A stretch of 64,000 nucleotides of DNA from Chondrosia reniformis. Lineage: Eukaryota > Porifera > Demospongiae > Chondrillida > Chondrillidae. The DNA lies in assembly GCA_947172415.1 (NCBI GenBank), contig OX359190.1, positions 6,076,001 through 6,140,000 of the forward strand, in the 5' to 3' direction. The notes beneath the pieces were generated by a model that was not told where the DNA came from, did no database searches, and saw only the letters and a program-made list of their open reading frames with translations. Positions within the stretch are counted from its first letter, which is position 1; each line of letters begins with the position of its first letter. The position numbers were made by a program, and so were the translations under genes. Below are positions 1 to 11,679 of the stretch, one piece after another.

Positions 1-1739
1 AGGTACTAGTTGTATGTATTAGTTATATGTAGTAGTTGCATGTGCTAATTGTATACACAAGTTCTGTGTACTAGTTGTATGTATATACTAGTTGTATGTA
101 CCAGCTATGTACTAGTTGTATGTTCTAGTTGTATCTACTAGATACTAGTTATATGTACTAGTTGTATGCGCTAGCTGTATGTACTAGTTGTATGTACTAT
201 TTAGATTTACTAGGTATACGTGTATGTACTAGTTATATGTAGTAGGTTTATGTACTAGTTATATGTCCTAGTTGTATGTACTAGTTGAATGCACTAGTTG
301 TATGTATTAGTTGTATGTACTAGTCACATGTACTAATTATATTTACTAGTTACTAATTTATGATCTAGTTGTACCTACGAATTTACATGTACTGGTTTTA
401 TGTACTAGTTAATAGTTGTGTGAACTAGTAGTACGACCTAATTGTAAATACTAGTTGTAAATACTAGTTGTGTGAACTAGTTGTTTGTATATAATAGTTG
501 TATATACTAGATACTTGTTGAATGTACTAGTTGTATGAACTAGTTTTATGAACTAGTTGTATGTACTGTTTATATGTACCAGTTATATGTACCAGTTATA
601 TGTACTAGTTTTAATGTACTAGTTGTATGTATATAACAGTTATATTAACTAGCTGTATGTCCTATTTGTGTGTACTAATTGTATGCACTAGTTGTATTTA
701 CTAGTTGTATGTACTCAATACTATTTGTATGTACTAGTCGACTGTAGTAGTTATTTGTACTAGTTGAATGTATGAATAGTGTGTAATTGTTGTATGTACT
801 NNNNNNNNNNNNNNNNNNNNNNNNNNNNNNNNNNNNNNNNNNNNNNNNNNNNNNNNNNNNNNNNNNNNNNNNNNNNNNNNNNNNNNNNNNNNNNNNNNNN
901 NNNNNNNNNNNNNNNNNNNNNNNNNNNNNNNNNNNNNNNNNNNNNNNNNNNNNNNNNNNNNNNNNNNNNNNNNNNNNNNNNNNNNNNNNNNNNNNNNNNN
1001 AGTTATATATAGTAGGTTATGTACTATTTGTATGTACTAACTATATGTACTAGTTGTATGTACCATTGCCTAATTGTATGTACTAGATGTTTGAACAAGT
1101 TTTAGGTTCTAGTACAAGTTATACTAGGTACGAGGAATGAACTAGTTCTATAAATTACTTGATTGTTTGTGTGAACTAATTTTCTGTACTAGTTGTATGT
1201 ACTATATTTATGTACTAATTATATGTGTATGTACTAGTCATATTTAATAGTTATATGTACTAGTTGCATGTTCTAGTTGCATGTACTAGTAGTATATACT
1301 AGTCATACGCACTATATATATGTACTATATATATGTGTAAGAACTAGGGATATGTACTACTCTTATGTACTAGCTGTATTAACTGGTTGTATATACTAAT
1401 TCTATGTACTAGTTGTATGTACTAGTTGTATGTACTAGATATGAACCATTTGTATGTACAAGATGTATGCACTAGTTCTCTGGACTAGCTATATACAAAT
1501 TTTATGAACTAGTTGTATATACTAGTCGCATGTACTAGTTATATGTACTAGTTACTAGTTGTATGAACTAGTTGTACCTATTAATTTTATGTACTAGTTG
1601 TATGTACTAGTTGAATGTATATACCAGTTGTATGTATATACCATTTGTATGTACTAGTTTCTAGTTGTAGTTACTAGTTTTTTGTACTAGTTGTGTGGAC
1701 TATGTGGATGCACTATTTATTTGAATTAGTTACTTTTTT
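1..1739 (+). repeat. Degenerate 13-bp minisatellite array, block 1
   Basis: The stretch is built from imperfect copies of a 13-bp unit close to TACTAGTTGTATG, with many substitutions and partial units such as ACTAGTTATATG or ACTAGTTGCATG. The unit holds the self-complementary hexamer ACTAGT. A non-canonical segment at about 1100-1175 (GTTCTAGTACAAGTTATACT, then a run containing TTGTTTGTGTGAACTAG) recurs elsewhere and marks a longer module. Short reading frames here are by-products of the repeat. The unit reads forward in this block and reverse-complemented from about 10050 to 11680 and from 32311 to 43890. Confidence 0.95.
801..1000. other. Assembly gap (200 N)
   Basis: Exactly 200 consecutive N bases lie inside the minisatellite. 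A round 200 is typical of a scaffolding placeholder, so the true size is unknown. Reading frames that run through it are artefacts. Confidence 0.98.
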
Positions 1740-1808
1740 GGGGCGCCGCTGTCTCCCCTATATTATTTTCAGAAATTATGTTAACGTATGGTTTCCTGTT
1801 CGTAGTCT

Positions 1809-2592
1809 TGTATACATATATATATATATACAGTACAAGTTGCAACATACTAAGGTAATCAAATATAAATAAATAAATAATATAATATAATATAATATAA
1901 ATAATATGACTCCAGGAAAGGACCTAGCAACAGAATGGGCATAGTATCATAAGGTTTAGGGTATAAAACTTATTTTTAATTAAGGGATTTTTTATTTAGG
2001 TCTCGGTTTGGTAGAAATCGGAGGACACAGTCTGTATATAAAATGCCATAGGACTATAGAAAACCTATATGAAATTTATATTGAAACCAAGTGTTATATT
2101 AATAAAAATTGATCAGATCACTGTGAAACCAATATATATCATGGTACATGTGTATGACAAACGTCTGGCCTAGTTTTGCTTAATTAAAATTGCAAAACAA
2201 TCAAGATATAATGAAGAATGCAAGTTTACGATTGCGGAATCTAGTGATGTATTATGATGTTTCCCTAGTGCATCACCAACACCTCGTATGTCGCTCAGTA
2301 CATATTTAATGGATTATCATGTGACGTTGGGAAAATGTCACTGCTCGTTGCAAAAGAAGATCATCCTTTCGAGAACGGCTATAACAAGTCGACGCTCTAC
2401 TAGGAGAAGGAGCTACGGAATAAGCGAGTTGTAGCGAAGGTTAGATAAAGCATATTTGTGTACGTTTCCGTTAAGTTTGAGGCAGAATTGTCCCTATATT
2501 AATGCAAAAGAAATTCGTTTAGTCGACCTTAATAAAACTTTGGTAATTGAAGCTCTGTCTTCTCTTCTTACGCTTTTTGTTCATATTTTACT
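1809..2592 (+). repeat. Dispersed repeat, copy 1 (related to 58643-59060)
   Basis: The segment starts with a TA-dinucleotide run followed by ACAGTACAAGTTGCAACATAC and an ATAAATAAATA-rich tract. It then has a stretch beginning GTGACGTTGGGAAAATGTCA and containing AAGTCGACGCTCT and AAGCGAGTTGTAGCGAAGG. The same features, in the same order and diverged, lie at 58643-59060. A 102-aa frame inside (2456-2764) has no recognisable domain and is probably spurious. The family is non-coding as far as can be seen. Confidence 0.75.
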
Positions 2593-3345
2593 TCTGTGGC
2601 TATTAGCTGAGACCCCTTTAATACTGGAGCCTTTGTTGATATATGGCACACAGATGCATCATCTTCAGTCTATACTAAGGTGTGAAAAGGTAATTGGTAG
2701 GCCATGTGTTCTACCTTGCAATTGGATGATCTGTATCAACTACTACTCTCTATGCAGTAGTTGAGGATTTCAAAACCTGCAACAGTACTAGTGTGACTAA
2801 AGTCTTGTACTGTTTAAAATACTGATTATCCTAGGGGTCACTTGGATCTCTTTAAACTTGCACTGCATGTGTAGCTAGTACTTGATTGTAATTTTAATAT
2901 TGTATAGTCACTTAGCCCTCTTAAATTTGTAACTTGTACTGTGTAGTATTTGATTGTAATTTTAATATTGCCTGTAACTTTCACTGTGTAGTGTACTTGA
3001 GTGTAATTAGCTTCACTATACTTAAGACATTCACTATGAGCAATTTCGTTATGAGATTCTACTGTACACATGGAAAACATACACACATGGATAAGAATAA
3101 AGCCTTGTTGAACATCAGTAACATAAATTTACTAGTTTTGGACGTTTCAACCCGGAAGTCTTCATCAGTAATACAGGAAAGGGAATATAAAGTAGTAAAT
3201 TAGTAAATTCGGGTTCCTGAAGCTCAACAAGGCTTTATTCTCATAATGATCGCAACAAACACTCCTAATTCCTACACATGGACATGTAAAAATATGAACA
3301 AAAAGCGTAAGAAGAGAAGACAGAGCTTCAATTACCAAAGTTTTT
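2534..3345. repeat. Inverted repeat, ~57-bp arms
   Basis: Positions 2534-2591 and 3286-3344 are reverse complements apart from one A/T length difference. The left arm contains TTGGTAATTGAAGCTCTG and CTTCTTACGC; the right arm has the complement. The spacer is about 695 bp. It encloses three imperfect copies (2853-3010) of a 50-70 bp segment with GTGTAG and TTGATTGTAATTTTAATATTG. Confidence 0.85.
3094..3241 (-). mobile_element. Penelope-like terminal fragment with hammerhead-like motif
   Basis: An 18-bp inverted repeat (3094-3111 and 3224-3241, AGAATAAAGCCTTGTTGA) encloses a segment that on the minus strand reads ACTGATGAAGACTTCC then GGGTTGAAACGTCC. The layout CTGANGA, short stem, GAAACG matches the motif seen at the ends of the Penelope-like pieces at 5468-6080 and 7910-8066. 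No protein-coding remnant is present, so this is a solo terminal piece. Assignment to Penelope-like elements is by the shared motif only. Confidence 0.5.
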
Positions 3346-3353
3346 ATATATAT

Positions 3354-3602
3354 ACTAGAAATATTAAAAATTTTCTACAAAAATAGTGAAGATGTAGGGA
3401 TGGCATAAAAAGTAGAGAAACAAGAAAGGGATGTTACACAGTGAAGCATTAGCTATATATGCATGAATCATACAACACCCTTGCTTGTAGGATTCATGTA
3501 TAGCTAATGCTTCACTGTGTAACATCCCTTTCTTGTTTCTCTACTTTTTATGCCATCCCTACATCTTCACTATTTTTGTAGAAAATTTTTAATATTTCTA
3601 GT
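3354..3602. repeat. Near-perfect long hairpin, 104-bp arms
   Basis: Positions 3354-3457 are an exact reverse complement of 3499-3602 when read base by base. After a small bulge the stem continues for 8 bp (CATGAATC 3462-3469 with GATTCATG 3491-3498), leaving a loop of about 21 nt. Each arm contains TAGGGATGGCATAAAAAG; the GGGATGG core also occurs at the ends of the element at 6247-6662. A transcript from either strand would fold into a long perfect duplex. It could be a foldback or miniature element; no coding content. Confidence 0.92.
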
Positions 3603-4373
3603 TTCTGTACTTTTTATGGAGCATGGGCTAGGAATTAGATTCATATAATTAAAATCATTTTGGTTTCGCAATCTTCGACTGATTATGACGTCATTAAAAT
3701 GGCGACTTTATTGAGGCATTGACTCTAGGGTCATGAAAACCGTCATGCTCAATAATAGCGTTATCGCTCTCGCTTCTACAAAAGAATACAGCTCGGAAAA
3801 TTTGCAGTAGTTTCGTGTAACAATTAGTCCAAAAGCTTATATAGTTTTTTAGTTATGGCTGACGAAGAATAAGAAGAAGAAGAATATGAAGAAGACGAAA
3901 ATGGGAATTTTTAAAGTTTATTATTTCGCCAGCGGGACATATTCGCTTGCCTTTAAGGTCTATTTAGAGTATGTATATTGTATATTTAGCTATACATAGC
4001 CTTGTTTTGTCGATTTTCGGCCTATTTCGGGATTTCGCTCCTATACCAATGTATGGGGAAAACGAAAAAAACCGTGTCATCCCTACATAGGGAGTACTAC
4101 CGTACTCCCTGATATATATCGGTCAAAAAATGGCGGACTTTCTCTTCCTTAGCGTAGAACATTGAACGAACAAAATGGACTTAAAACCACCCTTACTAAT
4201 ACTATGTAAAGTAAAGCTTGTGCAAAAACGTTTTCTACGAGATATGGCCGTGAAAAATTGACGACCAACAAGAGTCAACCGGAAATCAGTTAACCCGCTT
4301 TCTATGGGTACATGCCAAGCAGTTTGAGTTTACTTAGGGGCGCCTGGTGCCCCACAAGTTTTTAAACTCGAAA
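3603..4373. other. Non-repeat tail of the composite block, no gene seen
   Basis: Non-minisatellite sequence with no convincing reading frame. It includes a purine-rich GAAGAA tract (about 3866-3900), CATCCCTACATAGGGAG (about 4078-4094) with near-complementary halves, and a G+C-rich terminus (GGGGCGCCTGGTGCCCC, about 4337-4353). Confidence 0.6.
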
Positions 4374-5467
4374 TACTTTTTTTATATATTAGTTAAATGT
4401 AGTAGGTGCGTGTACTAGTTATATGTACTAGTTGAAAGTACTAGTTGTATATATATACTAGTTGTATGTACCAGATCTAGCTATATTTACTAGTTTTAGG
4501 TACTAGTTGGGTGTATTAGTTGTATGTAGTAGTTGCATGTAGTAATTGTATGTACAGGTTCTGTGTACTAATTGTATGTATATACTAGTTGCATGTACTA
4601 GTTGTACATACTAGTTGTATCTACTAGTTTTATTTACTATTTGTATGTTCTATTTATATGTCTTTGCACTAGTTATATGTACTAGTTGTAGCCCTAGCTG
4701 TATGTACTAGTTGTGTGTACTATTTACATTTTCTAGGTATACATGTGTGTACTAGTTATATGTTCTTGTTGCATGTACTGGTTGCATGCACTAGTTGTAT
4801 GTACTAGTTGTATGTACTAGTCACATGTACTAATTATATTTACTAGTTACTAATTCTATGAACTAATTTTACCTAAGAATTTTATGTACTACTTGTTTGT
4901 ACTAGTTGTCTGTACTAGTTGTATGTATATACCAGTTGTATGTTCTAGTTAAATCTACTAGTTTTATATGTATACTAGTTGTATGTATTATGTGCATGTA
5001 CTATTCACATATACTAGTTATATATTTATGTATTAGTTATATGTGGTAGGTTTGTGTACTTGTTATATGTAGTAGGTGTGTGTACTTGTTATATGTAGTA
5101 GGTGTGTGTACTTGTTATATGTACTAGTTGAAAGTACTAGTTGGACCTGCTAATTGTATGTACACGTTCTGTGTACTAGTTGTATGTTTATACTAGTTGT
5201 ATGTTTATTTTAGTTGTAGGTACTAGCTTTGTACTAGTTGTCTGTACTAGTTGTATGTACTAGTTTTTTGAATTAGTTGTAGGTTCTGGTACAAGTTATA
5301 CTAGGAACTAGGAATGAACTCGTTCTCTATACTACTTTTGTTGTTTGTTTGAACTAGTTTTATGTACTAATTGTATGTACTAGTTGTATGGACTAGTTGT
5401 ATGCACTTGTTGGCTGTACTAATACTAGGTATATTCACTAGTTGTAGGTGCTAGTTGTATGTACAAT
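4374..5467 (+). repeat. Minisatellite array, block 2 (forward)
   Basis: Forward-orientation copies of the 13-bp unit. A local tandem run of a slightly longer unit (GTAGTAGGTGTGTGTACTTG) occurs at about 5045-5125. The module marker (GTTCTGGTACAAGTTATACT...) is at about 5285-5350. Confidence 0.92.
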
Positions 5468-6080
5468 AATAGAATAAGGATTCCTTATAACTGCGTCGAA
5501 CTTATCTTTGGGATGGTACATCCTTCGACTTTTGAGCGTTTAAAAACGGCTTGATGTAACACAATGCCTTGATCTAAATTCATTCTCACCTGAGTCTTCT
5601 GGATCCTGATGGCTTCTTTGACCCTTCTCCTTTGCCAGTGGGTTTCCCTGTCTGTAATCTTGGCCTTGTCCCAAGCAATTGAGTGGCCAGTCTTGAGGGA
5701 GTGAACAGCTATACCGTTGTTCACATCCCCCATCCTGACTGCTCACTTGTAAAGCTGTCGCTGGCAAAGGAGAAGGGTCAAAGAAGCCATCTGGATCCAG
5801 AAGAGTCAGGTGAGAATGAATTTAGATCAAGGCATTGTGTTACATCAAGCTTGGAGACGATTTAATATTCATACTTCCTGTTTTTCTCATTCTGCTGAGG
5901 GTCACATGACAGGAAGTGGAAATGGCGGGAACAATCCTCTTTGAATAGAGGCAATTCTTCCACTCAACCATCAGTCACTGAGGAAGACCCCCAGGGTCGA
6001 AACGTTTGACCAAGAATTGAAAAAAAAACAACTGCGTTTTTAAACGCTCAAAAGTCGAAGGATGTACCATCCTAAAGATT
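5468..6080 (-). mobile_element. Penelope-like element fragment, foldback form with GIY-YIG remnant
   Basis: An exact 38-bp inverted repeat (5511-5548 and 6035-6072) bounds the fragment. Nested inside, about 88 bp (5549-5637) is repeated in inverted form at 5763-5852. On the minus strand (5733-5485) the frame reads NNGIAVHSLKTGHSIAW, then WQRRRVKEAIRIQKTQ and MNLDQG. This matches the C-terminal part of the GIY-YIG endonuclease of Penelope-like elements (the NNGIAVH...H.I.W, R.KEA, N.D.G pattern). The catalytic GIY-YIG motifs themselves are missing. At 5978-6012 the plus strand reads CACTGAGGAAGACCC then GGGTCGAAACG, the hammerhead-like terminal motif. Penelope-like elements are known for inverted partial copies, which fits. 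The family call is confident; the element is dead. Confidence 0.8.
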
Positions 6081-6246
6081 GTATGTACAAGTTGTATGTG
6101 GTAGTTGTATGTACTAATTTTATGTACTAGTTGGATGTACTAGTTGTATGTACTAGTTGTATGTACTAGATATGAACAAGCTGTATGTACAAGATATGGG
6201 CACAAGTTTTTTTTAGTAGCTATCAGAGAGTAGCGTAGTACTCTCT
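6081..6246 (+). repeat. Minisatellite remnant, block 3
   Basis: A short forward-orientation stretch of the 13-bp unit between two inserted elements. Confidence 0.85.
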
Positions 6247-6662
6247 AAGTAGGGATGGCCCAAAAAAATGGATGCCGTATTCAATGTATTACGGGTTAAC
6301 ACTTTATAAGTAGGCAGCTAATGCGTTTTTATCTCTTTTAAACTTATAATGTGTCTTTTTTGTACGATTTCAATTGAGGGAAGCTGTTTTCAAGAGCGCA
6401 TAAAGGCTCCAAGTTTGTAAAACGGTTTCAGGCCTACTTCTGGTTTTCCTCATTTTCTTGTTCTTCTTCTTCTTCTTATTATTATTATTCTCGATCCCTA
6501 CTTCTAGTATATCCATGATGCGCCCAAACATAAAAGTGATGTGCATAGTTAAGTTTCAGTATGCCACTTCTGCAATGTTAGCCTTACCATATGATCACTT
6601 TCTTGTTTCGTTACTTTTTCTAGATGTGATAGGTACTGTTGCAGGGACTGCCATCCCTACTT
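6247..6662. mobile_element. Small element with 13-bp terminal inverted repeats
   Basis: AAGTAGGGATGGC at 6247-6259 is the exact complement of GCCATCCCTACTT at 6650-6662. The 416 bp between are not minisatellite. They contain a pyrimidine-rich TTCTTCTTCTTCTTATTATT tract (about 6461-6490) and an internal GATCCCTACTTCTAG. A 73-aa frame starting in the T-rich tract looks spurious. No clear target-site duplication was found. It is probably a non-autonomous miniature element; the superfamily is unknown. Confidence 0.55.
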
Positions 6663-6679
6663 CTCATTTCATTTTTTAA

Positions 6680-9600
6680 ATGTTTTTATTTACTTGTAGA
6701 CTAGTGGTGTGAACTAGTTGTACCTACTAATTTTATGTACTAGTTGTATGTACTCTTTGTATATATATCCTAGTTTTATGTACTAGTTAAATGTACTAGT
6801 GTTATATATATACTAGTTGTATGGACTAGTTTCTAGTTGTATGTACTAGTTTTATGTACCCGTTCTATGTACTAGTTGTATGTACTTTTTATAATAACTA
6901 GGTATATGTGTATTTACTAGTTGTGTGTAGTAGGTGCATGTACTAGTTATATGTCCTAGTGGTTTGTACTAGTTGTATGTTCTAGTTGAATGTACTAGTT
7001 GTATGTACTACTTGTATGTACTATTTGTGTGTACTGTTAGGATGTACTAGTTGTATGTACTAATTGCATGTACTAGTTGTATGCACTAGTTTTATGAAGT
7101 AGTTCTATTTTTTTTACTAGTTTTAGGTACTAGTTATATGTAGCAGATGTATGTACTATTTATATCTACTATTTGTATGTACTATGTGTATGTACTAGTT
7201 GCATGTCCTAGTTGTATGTACTAGTTGCATGTACTAGTTATATGTACTTGTTACTAGTTGTATAAACTAGTTGTATGTTCCAGTCGTATGTAGTAGTTGC
7301 ATATACTGGTTATATGTACTAGTTAATAGTTGTGTGTAGTTGTACGACCTAATTGTAAATACTAGTTGTATTATAGCTGGTTGTGTGTATATAATAGTTG
7401 TATCAACTAGTTAAATGCACTATTTTTATGTACTAGTTATATGTACTATATGGATGCACTATTCATATGTTCTAGTTATATACTTATGTACTAATTATAT
7501 GTGGTAGGTGTTTACTAGTTATAGGTCCTAGTTTTATGTCCTCGTCTATGTACTAGTAGTTGCATGAACTACTTGTATGTACTATGTTTATGTCCTATCT
7601 ATATGTACTAGTTATATATTTCTGTATTAGTTATACCTGGTAGATGTGTGTACTAGTTATATGTACTAATTGCAAGTACTAGTTGTATGTACTATTTATA
7701 ATTATTAGGTAAAAGTGTATGTTCCATTTATATGTCCTTGTTGTTTTTCCTAATTGTGTGTAGTAGTTATGTACTAGTTGAATATACAAGTTAAACATTC
7801 TAGTATTATGTACTCATTCTGTGAGCTAGTTGTATATACTAGTTTCTAGTTGTGTGTTCTAGTAGTGTGTACTAGTCTTATGTACTAATTTTATGTACTA
7901 GTTGTATATAATGGAATAAGGATTTCTTCTAACTGCGTCGAACTTATCTTTGTAAAGGTCACTGAAGAAGACCCCCATGGTCGAAACGTTTGGCAGACAG
8001 AAGAATCGAAAAAAACTGCGTCTTTAGACACTCTAAAAGTCGAAAGATGAACCTTTACAAAGATAGTTGTATGTACTATTTATAATTACAATGTATGTGT
8101 AGTTACTAGTTATATGTAGTAGGTGTATGTACTAGTTATATGTCCTAGCTGTTTGTCATAGTTGTATCGACTAGTTGAATGTACTAGTTGTATATACCAA
8201 ATAGTATATACTAGTTGTGGGTATTATTTGGTATGTACTAGTTGTATGTACTAGTTGCATGTACTAGTTGTATGTACTATTTGTATGTACTAGTTGTATT
8301 CAGTAGTTTTATGTACTAGTCCTAGTTATATTTAGTAGTTGTAGGTACTAGCTGTATGTAAAATTGTATCTATTATTTGTATGTACTAATTGTTTGTTCT
8401 ATTTGTATGTACTAGTTGTATATACTAGTTTTGTACCAGTTGTATATACTAGTTGTTAGTATATACCAGTTATAAATAATAGCTATGCACTAGTTGTATA
8501 TACAAGTTATACATTCTAGTATTATGTACTTGTTCTATGAACTAGTTATATGTTCTAGTTTAGAGTTGTATGTACTAGTTGTATGTACTAATCGTATGCA
8601 CTAGCTGTATGTACTAGTTGTATGTACTATTCATAAATACTAGGTATATGTGTATTTACTAGTTATATGTAGTAGATGTATGTACTAGTTATATGTCCTA
8701 GTTGTTTGTCCTAGTTGTATGGACTAGTTGAATGTACTGGTTGTATGTACTAATTGTATATGCTAGGTGTGTGTACTATTTGGTATGTACTAGTTGTATG
8801 TACAATTTCTATGTACTAGTTATATACCAGTTGTTTGTAATAGTTGTACGTATATACTAGATTTTAATATTAGCTATTTACCAGATGTTTATTCAAGTTG
8901 TATGTTCTATATAGTATTATGTACTCGTTCTATGAACTAGTAGTTTTTACTAGTTTCTAGTTATCGGTACTAGTTGTAAGTACTAGTTGTATGTTCTATG
9001 TGCATTTACCAGTTGTTGATTCTTGTACTAGTTATACTATGTACTAGGTAGGTTTAATTTGTATGTACTAGATACTTGTTGCATGTACCAGTTGTATGTA
9101 CTAGTCAATAGTTGTAAAGTTTAGTTGAATTACTATTTGTATGTACTAGTTGTATGTATTAGTTGTATGGACTAGTTGTATGTACTAGTTGTATGTACTA
9201 TTGCCTCATTGTATGTACTAGTTGTATGTACTAGTTGTATGTACTACTTATATGTACTCGTTACATTTGTATGTACTAGTTGTTCGTACTAGTTATATAT
9301 ACTAGTAGTACGTACTATTTATATGTACTATATATATGTGTATGTACTAGGTATATGTACTACTTCTATGTACTAGTCACATGTACTAGTTATATGTACT
9401 AGTTACTAGTTGTATGAACTAGTTGTACCTATTAATGTTATGTACTAGTTGCATGTACTACTTGTATGTATATACCAGTTGTATGTACTAGTTATATGTA
9501 CTAATTTTATATATATATTAATTGTATCTACTACTTTCTAATTGTATTTACTACGTTTATGAGCTAGTTTTATGTACTATGTGGATGCACTTTTTATTTG

Positions 9601-10049
9601 AACTAGTTATATTTTTATGTAATAGTTATATGTACTAGTTGAAAGTACTAGTTGTATGTACTAGTTGTATGTACTAGAACTAGCTTAATTTACTAGTTTT
9701 AGGAACTAGTTTTATGTATTAGATGTATGTAGTAGTTGCATGTGCTAATTGTGTGTACAAGTTCTGTGTACTAGTTGTATATATATACTAGTTGTATGTA
9801 CTAGCTATGAACTAGTTGTATGTTCTAGTTGTATGTACTAGATACTAGTTGTATGTACTAGATGTATTTACTGTTTACATTTACTAGGTATACATGTGTG
9901 TACTAGTTATATGTCCTAGTTGTATGTACTAGTCGCATGTACTAATTATATTTACTAGTTACTAATTTATGAACTAGTTGTACCTAAGAATTTTATGTAC
10001 TACTTGTATATACTAGACACATGTAATAGTTGTATGTAGATACCAGTTT
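6680..10049 (+). repeat. Minisatellite array, block 4 (forward)
   Basis: About 3.4 kb of degenerate 13-bp units, interrupted once by a Penelope-like terminal fragment at 7910-8066. No gene is seen. Confidence 0.93.
7910..8066 (+). mobile_element. Penelope-like terminal fragment with hammerhead-like motif
   Basis: Its first ~45 bp (GGAATAAGGATT...CTGCGTCGAACTTATCTTTG) match the start of the 5468-6080 element. CTTTGTAAAGGT at the left is complementary to ACCTTTACAAAG at the right, apart from an inserted base. In between lie CACTGAAGAAGACCCCC and GGTCGAAACGTTTGG, the recurrent motif. There is no coding sequence. It is a solo end of the same family. Confidence 0.65.
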
Positions 10050-11679
10050 TATACAACTAGTAAATATAAATAGAACTAGTTCTTAAAACTAGTGCATACA
10101 ACTAGTACATGCAATTAGTACATAAAACTAAAACATCCTAATAGTACACACAACTAGTACATACAACTAGTACATACAACTAATACATTCAACTAGAACA
10201 TACAACTAGCACAAATAACTAGGACATATAACTAGTACATACACCTACTACATACAACTAGTACATACACATGTACCTAGTAATTATAAATAGTACATGC
10301 AACTAGTTCACACAACTAGTAACTAGTACATACAACTAGTACATACAATAACTTCATAAAACAAGTATTTAGCTAACACAAAGAACTAGTGCATACATCT
10401 TGTACATACAACTTCCTCATTTCTAGTCCATACAACTAGAACATCCAACTAGTACATCCAACTAGTACCTACAATTAGTAAGTACAACTACCACATACAA
10501 CTTGTACAAACAAGTAGCACCAACAACTATTAAATATAACTAGTATTAGTACATACAACAAGTAGATACAATTAGCACATACAACCAGAACATACAGCTA
10601 GTACATACAACTAGTACAATTACCCAGAACGGGTCCATACTACTAGTACATACAATTAGTATCTAGTACATACAACTAGCCCCTCCCTAGTACCTAATAT
10701 AACTAGGACTTGAACCTACAACTAGAACAGTCAACTAGTACATACAATTAGTACAAAAAACTAGTTCAAACAAACAAACAAGTAGTGTATAGAACGAGTT
10801 CCTTCCTAGTTCCTAGAATAACTTGTACCAGAACCTACAACTAGTTCAAAAAACTAGTACATACCACTAGTACATACAACTAGTATATACAACTAATACA
10901 AAGCTAGTACATACAACTAGTATGAACATACAACTAGTACACAGAACGTGTACATACAATTAGGACATACAACTAGTACTTTCAACTAGTACATATAACA
11001 AGTACACACACTTACTACATATAACTAATACCGAAACATATAACTAGTATAAATGAATAGTACATACACATACTGCACACAACTAGAAACTAGTACACAC
11101 AACTAGTGTATATATACAACTAGTATATACAACTAGTGTATATTTACAACAAGTACATACAACTAGTACATACAAGGTACAACTAGATCATAAATTTGTA
11201 AATAGTAAATATAATTAGTGCATGCGACTAGTACATACAACTAGTACATACAATTAGAATCTAGTAAATACAATTAGAATCTAGTACATACAACTAGCAC
11301 CTCCCTAGTACCTAAGACTTGAACCTAAAACTAGTACATACAATTAGTGGATAAAACTAGTTCAAACAAAGAAACAAGTAGTATAGAGAACGAGTTCCTT
11401 CCTAGTTCCTAGTATAACTTGTACCAGAACCTACAACTAGTTCAAAACACTAGTACATACAACTAGTATATACAACTAGGTACATACAACCAGTATCAAC
11501 ATACAACTAGTACACCGAACGTGTACATACAATTAGGACAAACAACTAGTTCTCTCAACTAGTACATATAACAAGTAAACACACCTCTACATATAACTAG
11601 TATATATGAATAGTACATGCAACTAGAAACTAGTACATACAACTAGTATATATATAAAACTAGTACATTTAACCAGTAT
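10050..11679 (-). repeat. Minisatellite array, inverted block
   Basis: From about 10050 the unit reads CATACAACTAGTA, the reverse complement of the flanking array. It switches back to forward at about 11680. Module markers on this strand lie near 10690-10860 and 11300-11450. Confidence 0.9.

Larger units (their letters stand above)
1740..4373. mobile_element. Composite insertion in the minisatellite, flanked by a 9-bp repeat
   Basis: This 2.6-kb block interrupts the array. It is flanked on both sides by TACTTTTTT (1731-1739 and 4374-4382), which looks like a 9-bp target-site duplication. It starts with GGGGCGCCGCTGTCTCCCC. Near its right end it carries GGGGCGCC...GCCCC followed by a motif that on the minus strand reads TTCGAGTTTAAAAACTTGTG. 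That motif recurs at 46891 and 47391, so it is probably an element terminus. No classical long terminal inverted repeats pair the two ends and no transposase is visible. Inside are a dispersed repeat (1809-2592), a Penelope-type terminal fragment (3094-3241) and a long perfect hairpin (3354-3602), so it may be a nested composite. A 9-bp duplication fits several DNA-transposon superfamilies (for example Mutator-like), but the duplicated sequence is T-rich and could partly be chance. Confidence 0.5.

Noticed and set aside
779-1053. Open frames spanning the N gap
   Set aside because: They exist only because N codons are not stops; most residues are unknown.
2456-2764. 102-aa ORF as a membrane protein
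   Set aside because: It lies in a dispersed repeat; the related copy at 58.9 kb has no matching frame, and the hydrophobic run is AT-rich by composition.
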